A DNA stretch of 43,469 bases, from positions 1,323,276 through 1,366,744 of the forward strand of contig BFEA01000413.1 in NCBI GenBank assembly GCA_003427395.1, given 5' to 3'. Shown one piece after another: positions 1 through 13,877 of this stretch. Numbering within the stretch: position 1 is the first letter of the stretch; the number at the start of each line of letters is the position of its first letter. Below the pieces are notes generated by a model. The model did no database searches, was not told where the DNA came from, and worked only from the letters and a program-made list of their open reading frames with translations. Origin of the DNA: Chara braunii (taxonomy: Eukaryota; Streptophyta; Charophyceae; Charales; Characeae). The translations under genes and the position numbers were made by a program.

Positions 1-1040
1 TGTATAGATGTTGTCATAGTGCTTTGCTCCTTTGAGAAACTAAAAGCCGCTTTTTCCGAAGCCGCTTCCGATTTGTGTATGGGGCTCCGGACCATGTGGT
101 GCATCTATGGTTGTGCGAAATTCAGCAGTGTCTGGATTTCTCAACGCAAATACTGAAGGGTGTTCATACGGAGTTCGGTTCATACGCCGACCATTATATT
201 CCTAATCCGGAAACATAATGAATGGGGGGATTTAACTCTTCTTTGCTTCACATTGCTTCGGTAGTCCTTGCTGAGTGTTCGGCGGTAATTCTTGTTGAAT
301 GCTGAGCGATGACCAATGTGTTCTTGGTCTAGGAGTGAAATGAATGCGGAGTCGCGGCTCCTCTTTGCGTTTCATTGGTTTGAAGGTCCTTGCTAAAGAA
401 GGCTCTGATCGTAAAGCGTTTTTTTTCGCTTTTAAAAAAAAAGGGGGTTGTCCTGATTGGTGTATGGATTGTCCTTGAAGCATCGTCCCCTCTCCCCTAG
501 CCCCGTTGTCTGCTTGCTTGTCGAAGTAAATTCTCCCTTGGTTCCCTTGGGCATCTAGAAGACACCCCCTCTCCCTGAGTCCCTTTCCCACCCCTCCTCG
601 CTTCCTTCCCTGTTTTCCATCCACCCACAGAGCTGGAAACCCCCGTGGCGACCTTATGACCCTACCAACTGGCTTCAATTGCCTGTTTTTTCTTGAGATA
701 GCACAATCCCTCCATGAATGATGTTGTGTAAGGACTCTCCTTTTTCCATTCCCCGAATGACCTGCTCCTCGAGGTCCATGGGTCCGGTCGTTTTGCCCTC
801 GTTCTTCCGCCATTCTACGTGGCTTCGTGACGCAACATGCCGTAAACTTGTTTGCGGCGGTTTTGTATCGTGATCTTATACACAGGGGTTACTATCCCTT
901 CTTGCTGTCAATAGGATCTGATCCCCTGTTGTCATGTAGCTGTTAGTTGCATGCTTTGGCGGCTACCGTGGGTTACGCCCCCCCTTACCTCTTTTTGATA
1001 GCCTGTGTTTTGACGTTTGAATGACATAGGATTTCACTAC
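1..1040. repeat. Array unit A, copy 1 (leader of the RT element)
   Basis: Bases 1-711 match 12258-12880 closely at an offset of 12257, so this segment is one end of a repeated unit. The second copy lacks about 87 bp around 473-560. No convincing gene is seen; the minus-strand open frame at 232-813 is compositionally poor and is disrupted in the second copy. The segment lies directly upstream of the reverse transcriptase gene in the same order in both copies, so it is probably its 5' leader or promoter region. That role is inferred from position only. Confidence 0.7.
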
Positions 1041-1048
1041 TCTCTCTC

Positions 1049-4000
1049 ATGGTATGCTGGTCTTGCATTTACCCTGACAGATGGTACTTGGTTCATGTGA
1101 TACAGGCCCCATTGTTTTCGGGCAGCGGATGGTACATGGACTTGCTGGCAAATGGAATGATGTGGCTTGACTCATTTCCTGCTCCTCCCCGGCCAACTCA
1201 GGCGTTGATGTCACTTGCACCTAGGGGAGTCCAGGAGTTTGTCTGGGTCCATTCCGTAGGTAGTCCTCCGCCCAACCCTTCGCTCATCACCATCCTATCG
1301 TTTGATCACTGGGCTGATCTTCTGTGGAAAACTGCCAATGACAGGCAGGCCTTTCTTGAGCTCACTGAATTCCTAGTCACACAGGCCNGCAGTATTGNGA
1401 CCGGTGACGAGNTGGTNGAANTGTGTATCCGAGATGAGATAGCCATGAAGGAGAAATTTTTCGTAGATTTGTGGGGGGCAGAGTCGAATTTCCACACAGG
1501 ACTTATTCTAAAGGACCCTGATGTCCTTGTTGACGCCTCGGATCATGAGGAGGAGGTGGGGGATGTGGATCCTAACTCCCTCACTGAGGCAGAGAGAGTG
1601 TCTTGGCTCAGAATAGGAAGGATAAGGTTAAGGTCATTGCCAACAATCACAAGGCCGAGGTGAACAAGTTCACACGAAATGCCTTCCTTCTGATTGTACC
1701 TAGTAGATGGATTGAATCTCAATCGAGGGAGGTGGGCGATAAGCTATGGGATTTGCTGACCTTCAACTTCGTTGCTCCTATGCATGCCAATTCGTATCGT
1801 TTCCTTGCCTCTATCTCTGAGGGTGAGATGAAGAAGTGTAGGGAGAAGGCTTTCACGGAGAACACCGATCTATTCAGAAGCGATCACCCCTTGACACCGG
1901 ATAACATGAATCTCCTAGTTGTGGGCGAATTCGATCCAACCAAGTGTCTTGCTTCACCATCTGCGCTGGCTATTAGGGGCTTTATGGGGCCTAGGGTACA
2001 GAGTCCGTTGAATGAGCTCAAATGCATCTGGAACGTCGGGCGCCCGTTTCTCAAGTGCCAATGTATTTCCCAAAAAAAGGGCGACTGCGGTAAGAATATC
2101 ACGTGGTTCGACAACGTGTTTTGGTACCTGCTCTCGGATCTCCAGGTTCTGTTCCCGGAGGCCCCGACTCTGAGGGCACGCGCGAGGGCCTTCAGGACCC
2201 TTGCAAGATCCGCTTGGCGTGCCCCTGTGCTCGCGTCGGTGGCGTTTTCGCACATGAGGGAGATCATGGTGACCATGGCGTGCACCGTGATCAAGGACCA
2301 GACGAGGATCACGCAGAACATCATGGATGACCCGGCCATTATGTTACACAAGTTTCCGAAGATCATGGCCAAGCTCATGCTGCCGTCTAGGTACATCCGC
2401 TCTGTTGGGAGAAAGAGGAAGGAAAGGAGGTCTTCCCCTTCCTCCTCAACCTCGAGGAGACCCAGGCAAGCGCTCCAATCCATACTCCAGTTCTTCATGG
2501 GGAAAGCGACGCAGTGGAAGGATTCGTCTTCGTTACAGCTGCAGTCTGATCCCCTGGGGTCTGACTCCCCTCCTGGCTCCACGGTTACCACATTGGCAGA
2601 TGGTGGATCCTCAGCTTCCAACAAGGCGAAACAGAAGACCTCTCCTGCTTCTGCTGGGTGGGCGCGATGAGTATGCGTCGCTATGGCTGGACAATGTTAA
2701 TAAGCATGTGTGCTTGTGGGTGTTATGTACAGGGAGAGGGTGGAGTCATGTCTCGTGACCCCGCGGGCAGGAATAAGTGGTGCAAGAACGATTCGGAGGA
2801 TCGTGGTTCCTTCTTCGTGCATGTTAAATACACCAGCCGCATCATGGAGAATGTTGGATTCAGAGTTATCCTTGAGGAAGTGGTGGATCTTTTCTTCCCC
2901 CAGACTGCTAAAGACTTGTTGTCCACTATGGTCATTGGTTAGTCTTATTTGTGCTCACTTGAATCTGTGTTATACAGACCAGTCCGTGTGTTTTCAGACT
3001 TTTCTCTGGATGAATGGCTGGACAGTTGTTCCAAACGCCCGTCGTGCTTTTGTGATACCGCTCGCTTTCGCCTGTTTTTTCATGGTTGCACTAACGACTT
3101 CCCCCAGCCTTTTGCTTCCCGGTCATCCCACGTTCTTTCCCTGGACCCTGGGATTGCTTCCCTATCTAAGCTTGCCAATCTGCTTAGGATGGGTCTCAAC
3201 CATATCCCGCTCCGCCCGAGGAACCCGGGTGTTGCCTTCCGAGAATTTCTAAATGCATGGGATTCGATATTGGGATTTTTCACGGGTAGGATGTTCATTC
3301 CGAGAGGTGTGCAGTCGAAGGCCCGTGAGCATCTTTGTGGCAGGCTTAGGACGATGTTAAAGTTTTCAGAGACCCGGAAGTACAAGGAACCGCCGTGTGT
3401 TCTAGACCTTCCTGAGGTTCAGANCGAGATCGATTTCCTCTCAAAACGTCTATTCATCGCTGGTACCGACAAGTCACAGAACACCATCTCATTCGTATGT
3501 ATTCACCTCGTGAGGAAGCTCGCGCTTGAACGCCTCTCTAGAGTGGACTTCGAATCAGTTGCGTGCTCCCCCGAGGAAATCCTGGATAATGCGTCCCGTT
3601 CCTTGCTCAGATTTCTCCCTTGGGTGTCGGTTAGCACGAAAAAGATACCATACCTAATGGCCTTGTATAAACACCACAAGCTTTCCTTCAGGTGGTTGAC
3701 GAATGCTTCCTGCTCCTTTCTCACACCACTTGCTTGCCTGACTGACGCCGTGCTGAAGTGTCTCACCCCCATGGTTATGGCTCACTGTAAGGAGATTACT
3801 GATGGCTTGCGCGTTTTTCATGGTGTTGAAACGTCCATATGGTGGGCTATAGATTCGGTGCAGGACTATTGTTACAACTTACCGGCAAAGGTGTTCTCGG
3901 TGTTCTCTGCTGACATCACGCGCTGCTTCGAAACGATCCCCATCGACTCCTCTGAGGATGGGTTGGTAGCAGCTGTGTCTTTCTTTGTGAAAACCGGGTT

Positions 4001-4988
4001 GAGGGTTGCTGCAAAAAGGAGGGACGGTGAATTTATTAAGTGCAAACGCACTAAGGATAACCATTTCTGATGCTCCTGGGATCGTACCCCTGGTCAGGAT
4101 CCCAGCTCGAGTAGGTTCTGGTTGGGTCCGGAAAAGGTAGTTTGCATCACACGATGGCTGGTTACGCACTGTTTTACCTCCTTTGTTGGAAAACTATGGA
4201 GGCAGGTCCTTGGTATCCCCATGGGGCTCCCGTGCTCACCCGTGTGGTGCATTGTGTACTTTTTCAAATACGAGTACAACTTGATTATGAGATTGGTGGA
4301 GAGAAGGGCCTTTCACTTCCTCCCGTTGTTTAAACACACATTTCGTTACATCGATGACATGCACTCGCTGAATAACCCGTCCATCCTCAAATTCTTGCAG
4401 ACCCCGGCGGAGTCGGATAATGACGCCCTGTTTCATTTGTACCCTCGACACCTGATCGAAATAAAAAATCAGACGGAGGTGTTTACCTCTTCGGACTCAG
4501 GTGAGGTATACGGGTTGAAAGCACAGTTCTTAAATGTTGAGATCTTGGTTACTTCCGATGTCACTGGCACTTTCTGCACCACTAAGTACGATAAGAAACT
4601 CGGATTCGATTTTCCGGTCGTGAGGTACGTTAGGTATGCGTCTAATAGACCAGTCCAGCAATCTGTAAACATTATCCTCTCGCAAGTATCGACTATTCTG
4701 GTGATCTGCTCTTGCCCGCAAATGGCAGCCATGGAAATCTTCAGGGTCCTGTCGTACATGGTCAGCAATGGTTTCAATCCGAGAAGAGCCCAAGCTTGTG
4801 CGTTTAGGGTCCTTAACTCCCCACAGAAATTTATGCTCCCAAGGGTGGAATGCGGCAAGGCCAAGGAATCCCTCCTACTCCCCTCTGTCTTCCGAGCCTC
4901 TTCTTTCCCCCCTTTTTTTTTGTGCAGTGTGTCATGGTGGGCCCCTTCCTGTAGGGCCACTATGGTAGCTAGCAGGTGCCCTGCCTAA
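1049..4988 (+). CDS. Penelope-like reverse transcriptase gene, candidate intron-bearing ORF
   Basis: This retroelement gene would encode an RNA-templated DNA polymerase. Open frames 1049-1663, 1603-2670, 2658-2942, 2949-4070 and 4071-4988 look like a decayed gene. However, GT-AG intervals 1556-1611, 2658-2770, 2938-2997 and 4027-4140 remove every stop and frame change and leave about 1198 codons. The first 600 or so codons match no family I recognise and contain a Cys-rich patch (KCQC...DCG). The last part carries ordered RT motifs: DK at 3468, KHHK at 3669, ADITRCFETIP with its Asp at 3912, GIPMGLPCSP at 4212 and FRYIDD with its Asp pair at 4353. A Penelope-type thumb follows near 4620-4800. 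I see no GIY-YIG endonuclease at either end. Penelope-like elements are known to retain introns. Telomerase-like or other algal RT families remain possible. Five Ns at 1388-1421 and one at 3424 blur the sequence. Confidence 0.62.
1556..1611 (+). other. Candidate 56-nt intron 1 of the RT gene
   Basis: GAG|GTGGGG donor and TTGGCTCAG| acceptor. Removal is phase 0 and joins the open frame starting at 1049 to the frame of 1603-2670, which would otherwise be out of register. It is supported only by frame logic and the GT-AG borders. Confidence 0.45.
2658..2770 (+). other. Candidate 113-nt intron 2 of the RT gene
   Basis: Donor GG|GTGGGC, acceptor GCGGGCAG|GAATAAG. Removal restores frame between the 1603-2670 frame and the NKWCKNDSEDRG frame. 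A rival acceptor TTATGTACAG at 2732 needs a weaker donor at 2584. The same interval is present in copy B' at 14851-14963. Confidence 0.35.
2938..2997 (+). other. Candidate 60-nt intron 3 of the RT gene
   Basis: GTTAGT donor and TGTTTTCAG acceptor with a CTCAC branch-like motif. Removal keeps the frame and deletes the in-frame TAG at 2940-2942. The TAG and both splice borders are unchanged in copy B' (15131-15190). Confidence 0.5.
2998..4988 (+). CDS. RT catalytic core (fingers, palm, thumb) of the element
   Basis: This is the best-supported coding part. The RT0-like segment (LLRMGLNHIPLRPRNP, near 3190) precedes RT1 (GTDKSQN), RT2 (YKHHK), palm motif A (Asp at 3912), motif B (GIPMGLPCSP), motif C (RYIDD) and a segment ending FLNVEIL. 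The thumb motif VRYASNRPVQQSVNIILSQ resembles the YPH-S-P-S-V linker of Penelope-like RTs. All three catalytic aspartates are present. The only interruption is one TGA at 4068-4070 between motifs A and B. It sits in frame with open sequence on both sides. It could be intronic (4027-4140), a single TGG to TGA change, or a true stop. The catalytic parts are not otherwise damaged. Confidence 0.8.
4027..4140 (+). other. Candidate 114-nt intron 4 of the RT gene
   Basis: GTGAAT donor and AAAAGGTAG acceptor. The length is a multiple of three and removal takes out the TGA at 4068. The acceptor lacks a good pyrimidine tract, so a point mutation or genuine stop is equally possible. The second copy ends before this position and cannot decide. 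Confidence 0.3.
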
Positions 4989-5044
4989 GGCAGGTACCTG
5001 TTACCTGCCTTAGCGGGCCTAGCTCCTAGCGGGGATGGGGTTGG

Positions 5045-5045
<1 letters not shown>
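4989..5045 (+). other. 3' flank of the RT gene
   Basis: Short GC-rich stretch after the RT stop. It contains the inverted motif GGTACCTG/CAGGTACC region (AGGCAGGTACCTGTTACCTGCCT), a possible hairpin just before the CA microsatellite. Confidence 0.4.

Positions 5046-5082
<37 letters not shown>
5046..5082. repeat. (CA)n microsatellite
   Basis: About 18 CA units marking the start of array unit C1. Similar CA tracts sit at the start of C2 and at the end of B'. Confidence 0.95.
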
Positions 5083-5088
<6 letters not shown>

Positions 5089-8000
5089 GGGATGTGGCCA
5101 CATGTCGAATCCGCGCAGATGCAGACTGCTTACCGTAATTTGTTCAGTCGCCTCGGATGCTGATGACCCCCATAAGGGGTAGCCCTCTTAGCGCTCGCCC
5201 CATAGGGTGCCAATGCGGGACAACCGTCCCTAGGAAGGGGCTTTAAACTCATCCTTTCTGGGGCTGGGTGATAAGTACCCACAAGGGTGGCCCCTACGAC
5301 TCGCCATTGGTCTGTTGCTTCGACTATGCCCAGTCCGATATATCCCTCCGATTTTTTGCTCACGATTCGACCGCTGCCCACGCACGGACCCCAAAAAAAG
5401 ACAGCCCTGACCAACATAGGAGCCTGCAGCGCATGCTGATCCACAAACTTACCGTGGGCCTTGACGGCTGGTGATGTGTCGTCCGACCGATAGGTGATTC
5501 CCGCCTGCCAGCCAGACACTGATTTGCAATATATAGAGTAATGATGAATCGGAAATCCCTTTCGCTTCGGGCTGTCCAATCACCGTCACCGCCTGTTCAT
5601 CGTAGCATTGTTGTGCTCGGTCGAACAGAAGCGGTGTCGGGAGCCTGAACTTGGTACTGTTTTGCCCTGCTTTGCTTTGGGAGTGCCGACTCTGCCTCTT
5701 CCCGCCGGCGCGTTACCGATTCGAAATACGAGGGGTCTGATTCCTCGATCAACCACTCCATGGTATTGCGCCATTCGCCCTTTCGCACGAACGCNGCTCC
5801 CCAAGTCTGCGCTCCGTGCCGGTGATGACCGCCTNCCGCCATAGCCCAGCGTNTTGCGCTTGCTTCCTTCAGCGCTGCGATTGTTGTTCTNNCNCGTTGC
5901 GCTGNGCATGAAGCTGCCTGCCGGTCCNCGCTCCGTGCTTGCGGCCCCTGCTTGATGCCGAGGCCCAACGCCGTGAGCTTGCCGCCGCCATCANTGTGGT
6001 TACCACTCTGATAACGCCGCCCGNTGCGCTGCGCTGCATGCNTGCTTCGCCNCTCTTCATCTGCGCTTTGCATCGTCGACCATCGCGCCTTCAACAATCA
6101 GGCACTTGCCGGNCGGAGCTNGGAGTNGTGAAGTGGTGNCATCGTCGTTGGCACTCGTTGCGCACCTAACCAGGATCGGTCGAGGTAGCGGAACCGCACG
6201 TCCTCCACTCTCGGAGTGTTCTATGGCTAACTTGACGATAAATACGACCCCTCTCCTCCTTATTGAACCCACCTCCCACCCCCATCCCCCTCCAAATGCC
6301 CTGCATAAGCCTTCTGAATGTTCGTTCTAACCCCCTCTCGCTCCCACCCTTCCGATGTATATGTTGAATGGAACCTGCTTCTTTCTAATTGCCCCTTCGT
6401 CCAAATCACCTCTTGGGGTATGGGCTTGGCCCAAAGGTACCCCTGTCCCTTTCGGTACGTCATAAAGGTTGTTTCGTTCTCTGAAGATCTGGCTGCTGTG
6501 GAGGTCATTGAAAAGTCACTTAAGGGCTTGATCCACTACCTTCCTTTTATGCGTCGGCAGTCCTGTGGTGCTTGCCCGATCTGGGACTTTCTCTTTCACT
6601 TTCCCTTTCTCATCTCTGTCTTACTCCTCGTTTCCCCCCCCCTTGTAAGAGCAAGATTTGCCCTGCTTAGGGATATGCATGTCTTAACTATCGTTGTCCT
6701 CTATGCCTATCTCCTTTGCATGCTATTGTGGTCGAATGTCTGTGGTGATCTGTTTTTCGTAGGAGTTGCTAGCTGCATCCACGTTGTAACTATTCGCGCC
6801 GTCCTCTCATCCGTTCGGAAGCCGCGGCATGGACCTGATCGTGGACCTCCGCTTGGTGGTTCTTCTTGCCATTGTGAGCTTTGCATACTACGCCCTCCTT
6901 GCATTTTTGGACACGCAGACGGTGTTTCAATTCTTTGCGATACGCTGCAATTGTAGTTCTCCTTCTCCGCCGAAGATGAGATGGTGCAAGGTGTGACGGG
7001 GTGGGCTTGACGTTTCACTGCTTATTTTCAGATTTTGTGGCGGTGTTGTTCCCCTACTTACCCACGACCCCCCGAAAACCTTCCCTGTTTTCACTATGGA
7101 TCACAGGGTTAATCACTCCTGGCACTGCCTTGCCTTGTGTCTCGCTTCCCTTTTGCTTCTCGTCCTGCCGCTTTGCCCCTCTGTCCTGTTGCTAGTCCTA
7201 GCTACCCCATCCCCCGAGGTGACCCGACCTCCTCCTGTTTGCCCGCCATCCTTGACCCCATTCCTGCCCATGGATGTGGTGATACCACTGGTCGTTGCAT
7301 CACTTCGCTGCTTTCCACTGATTACTTACCTCTTAGGATGCCTCCTTCTTCTTCGCTTGGCACTACCCTTCTTCGTGACCCCGGACCGCTCGGTCTTCAT
7401 GTTTTGGAGTGGGTGAGTATGAGGAGTTTGGCCGCTTCCCCTGGTGGTGTCAAAAGAGAGAGAATTAGGTGGGGATGCATCGCTTGCCTGTTATCGCCTA
7501 CTTGATTTTNGCCTAATGCGGAGCTGATCTACTCGACTGGTCTTCCCGATGAGGCGGGGNTGTCAATCGCATGTATTTCTGCATAGTTATCATTACTCTT
7601 GGTGAATGTGGATTGTTGGTAAGCAGAATTGGTGATTCTTNTGCTGNCGCCGGACTTCTGTTTNNAAGGGAATGGTGTTGTTGAAGAGTGATGGGGAATG
7701 GATTAATAGTGGGTGAGCTTGGGATGGTTANCTGACCTGTGCAGCGTGGGAGGCGGACCCGGCGGAGCCAATCGTGATGTTCAGATATTGGCATTTGAGC
7801 TAGTATTGGACCGGGGATTNCTACTNTTTTCCTTGTCCACGTGAAAGGGGGTCNGACGTGGCATGGCCTATCGAGCTTCTTCTGGCGATTGGTGTCCGAG
7901 GTTTTCGTAATGGTGTGTGTCCCCTANCGTGNTTGTGTATTGATCAGTCTTCGATTGCTTGTGGTCTTNGAAGTGGGGGCGAGAGTGGTGCTAACGATAA

Positions 8001-8427
8001 CGTAAGGACTGCAGTGGTGGGTGGTTCGGTCTTGNGGCNATAGCATGTATCTCTGCATAGTTATCATTGCTCTTGGTGGTTGTTGGTTGTTGGTGGGCTG
8101 AGTTGGTGATTCGTCTGATGGTGGTGGTGGCCTGTTTCGAAGTAAATGATGCCTACGGAGGGCAGGGGGAATGGGAGCGGAAGTGGTGCCAATGGTGGTA
8201 CGATGACTGAGGAGATGAGTGACGGGGACTTGCGGTAGGCAGGAGTTTTGCTGTTGGTGTTTCTGCTACCTCCTCGGCGATATTAAGATGCGCGAGGTTG
8301 CTGAAGATTGGGCTGACTGTTGATCCTCCTCGTCCGACATACTGGAAGTTCTGCAATAATGGCGGACTGGCGCCTCTGGCGACAATTCAACGACGGCGGT
8401 GCATAAGGAAATACTAGTGTTTTTTTT
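5083..8427. repeat. Array unit C, copy 1 (3.3 kb)
   Basis: Closely matches 8534-11894, at an offset of 3452 up to about 6330 and 3468 afterwards. C2 carries a 16-bp duplication of CTCGCTCCCA-type sequence near 9797. Copy 1 contains many Ns (for example 5794-6140 and 7510-8038). Its open frames on both strands are short, do not show recognisable domains, and I read them as non-coding. Position after the RT suggests a long 3' region of the retroelement or a satellite-like spacer. Confidence 0.8.
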
Positions 8428-11894
<3,467 letters not shown>

Positions 11895-12257
11895 TTGGGG
11901 GGGGGTTGAAGGTTACGAATACTCGTTAGTNTGGCCCTGTCCAGTCTGTGCCTGTTTGCGCCATACTAGTTGAATGTCTGACGCCCCCTGTTGGTACACT
12001 TATGGCGTGATGTCTATGTATAGTCTGTGTTGCCACGCGTGGGGTGAGGGTACTTGATTCTGATGTCTAGGAGTAGGCGTAGCGTGTGGGCATCACGAGG
12101 AGTTTAACGCTGTGTTTATACAAGACTTTTTTTCGAGGATCGCATTCTCTCATTTTCTTGCNAATAATCGTCCAGTTCGGTTCTTAAGAAAACTACGTGG
12201 ATCCGGTCTTCGGTACTTATCCTTGATGAGTGTCTACTGCGTGGTCGAAGCTTTACC
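11895..12257. other. Linker between C2 and A' (363 bp)
   Basis: Single-copy in this window. It begins with a G run and leads without a break into A'. The window start cuts the same position in the first unit, so this is probably part of the true repeat unit. I see no gene in it. Confidence 0.5.
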
Positions 12258-12880
12258 TGTATAGATGTTGTCATAGTGCTTTGCTCCTTTGAGAAACTAA
12301 AAGCCGCTTTTTCCGAAGCCGCTTCCGATTTGTGTATGGGGCTCCGGACCATGTGGTGCATCTATGGTTGTGCGAAATTGAGCAGTGTCTGGATTTCTCA
12401 ACGCAAATACTGAAGGGTGTGCATACGGAGTTCGGTTCATACGCCGATCATTATATTCCTAATCCGGAAAGATAACGAATGGGGGGATTTAACTCTTCTT
12501 TGCTTCACATTGCTTCGGTAGTCCTTGCTGAGAGTTCGGCGGTAATTCTTGTTGAATGTTGAGCGACGACCAATATGTTCTTGGTCTAGGAGTGAAATGA
12601 ATAAGGAGTCGNGGCTCCTCTTTGCGTTTCATTGGTTTGAAGGTCCTTGCTAAAGAAGACTCTGATCGTAAAGCGTTTTTTTTCGCTTTTTAAAAAAAAG
12701 GGGGTTGTACTGATTGGTGTATGGATTGTCCCCACCCCCTCTCCCTGAGTCCCTTTCCCACCCCTCCTCGCTTCCTTCCCCGTTTTCCATCCACCCATAG
12801 AGCTGGAAACCCCCGTGGCGACCTTATGACCCTACCAACTGGCTTCAATTGCCTGTTTTTCTTGAGATAGCACAATCCCT
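12258..12880. repeat. Array unit A', copy 2
   Basis: Repeats 1-711 with scattered substitutions and an 87-bp deletion near 12730. It is followed by an assembly gap. Confidence 0.85.
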
Positions 12881-13877
12881 NNNNNNNNNNNNNNNNNNNN
12901 NNNNNNNNNNNNNNNNNNNNNNNNNNNNNNNNNNNNNNNNNNNNNNNNNNNNNNNNNNNNNNNNNNNNNNNNNNNNNNNNNNNNNNNNNNNNNNNNNNNN
13001 NNNNNNNNNNNNNNNNNNNNNNNNNNNNNNNNNNNNNNNNNNNNNNNNNNNNNNNNNNNNNNNNNNNNNNNNNNNNNNNNNNNNNNNNNNNNNNNNNNNN
13101 NNNNNNNNNNNNNNNNNNNNNNNNNNNNNNNNNNNNNNNNNNNNNNNNNNNNNNNNNNNNNNNNNNNNNNNNNNNNNNNNNNNNNNNNNNNNNNNNNNNN
13201 NNNNNNNNNNNNNNNNNNNNNNNNNNNNNNNNNNNNNNNNNNNNNNNNNNNNNNNNNNNNNNNNNNNNNNNNNNNNNNNNNNNNNNNNNNNNNNNNNNNN
13301 NNNNNNNNNNNNNNNNNNNNNNNNNNNNNNNNNNNNNNNNNNNNNNNNNNNNNNNNNNNNNNNNNNNNNNNNNNNNNNNNNNNNNNNNNNNNNNNNNNNN
13401 NNNNNNNNNNNNNNNNNNNNNNNNNNNNNNNNNNNNNNNNNNNNNNNNNNNNNNNNNNNNNNNNNNNNNNNNNNNNNNNNNNNNNNNNNNNNNNNNNNNN
13501 NNNNNNNNNNNNNNNNNNNNNNNNNNNNNNNNNNNNNNNNNNNNNNNNNNNNNNNNNNNNNNNNNNNNNNNNNNNNNNNNNNNNNNNNNNNNNNNNNNNN
13601 NNNNNNNNNNNNNNNNNNNNNNNNNNNNNNNNNNNNNNNNNNNNNNNNNNNNNNNNNNNNNNNNNNNNNNNNNNNNNNNNNNNNNNNNNNNNNNNNNNNN
13701 NNNNNNNNNNNNNNNNNNNNNNNNNNNNNNNNNNNNNNNNNNNNNNNNNNNNNNNNNNNNNNNNNNNNNNNNNNNNNNNNNNNNNNNNNNNNNNNNNNNN
13801 NNNNNNNNNNNNNNNNNNNNNNNNNNNNNNNNNNNNNNNNNNNNNNNNNNNNNNNNNNNNNNNNNNNNNNNNNNNNN
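12881..13877. other. Assembly gap (997 N)
   Basis: Unknown bases. By comparison with copy 1 (712-1600) about 888 bp of leader and first RT exon should lie here. Confidence 0.99.

Noticed and set aside
5155-5185. CTGATGACCCCCATAAGGGG in unit C (also near 8610) as a hammerhead
   Set aside because: It has CTGATGA and a stem but no GAAA after the stem and no matching helix III.
5130-5579. Minus-strand open frame in unit C as a conserved gene
   Set aside because: It is shortened in the second copy (8708-8971) and no domain is recognisable.
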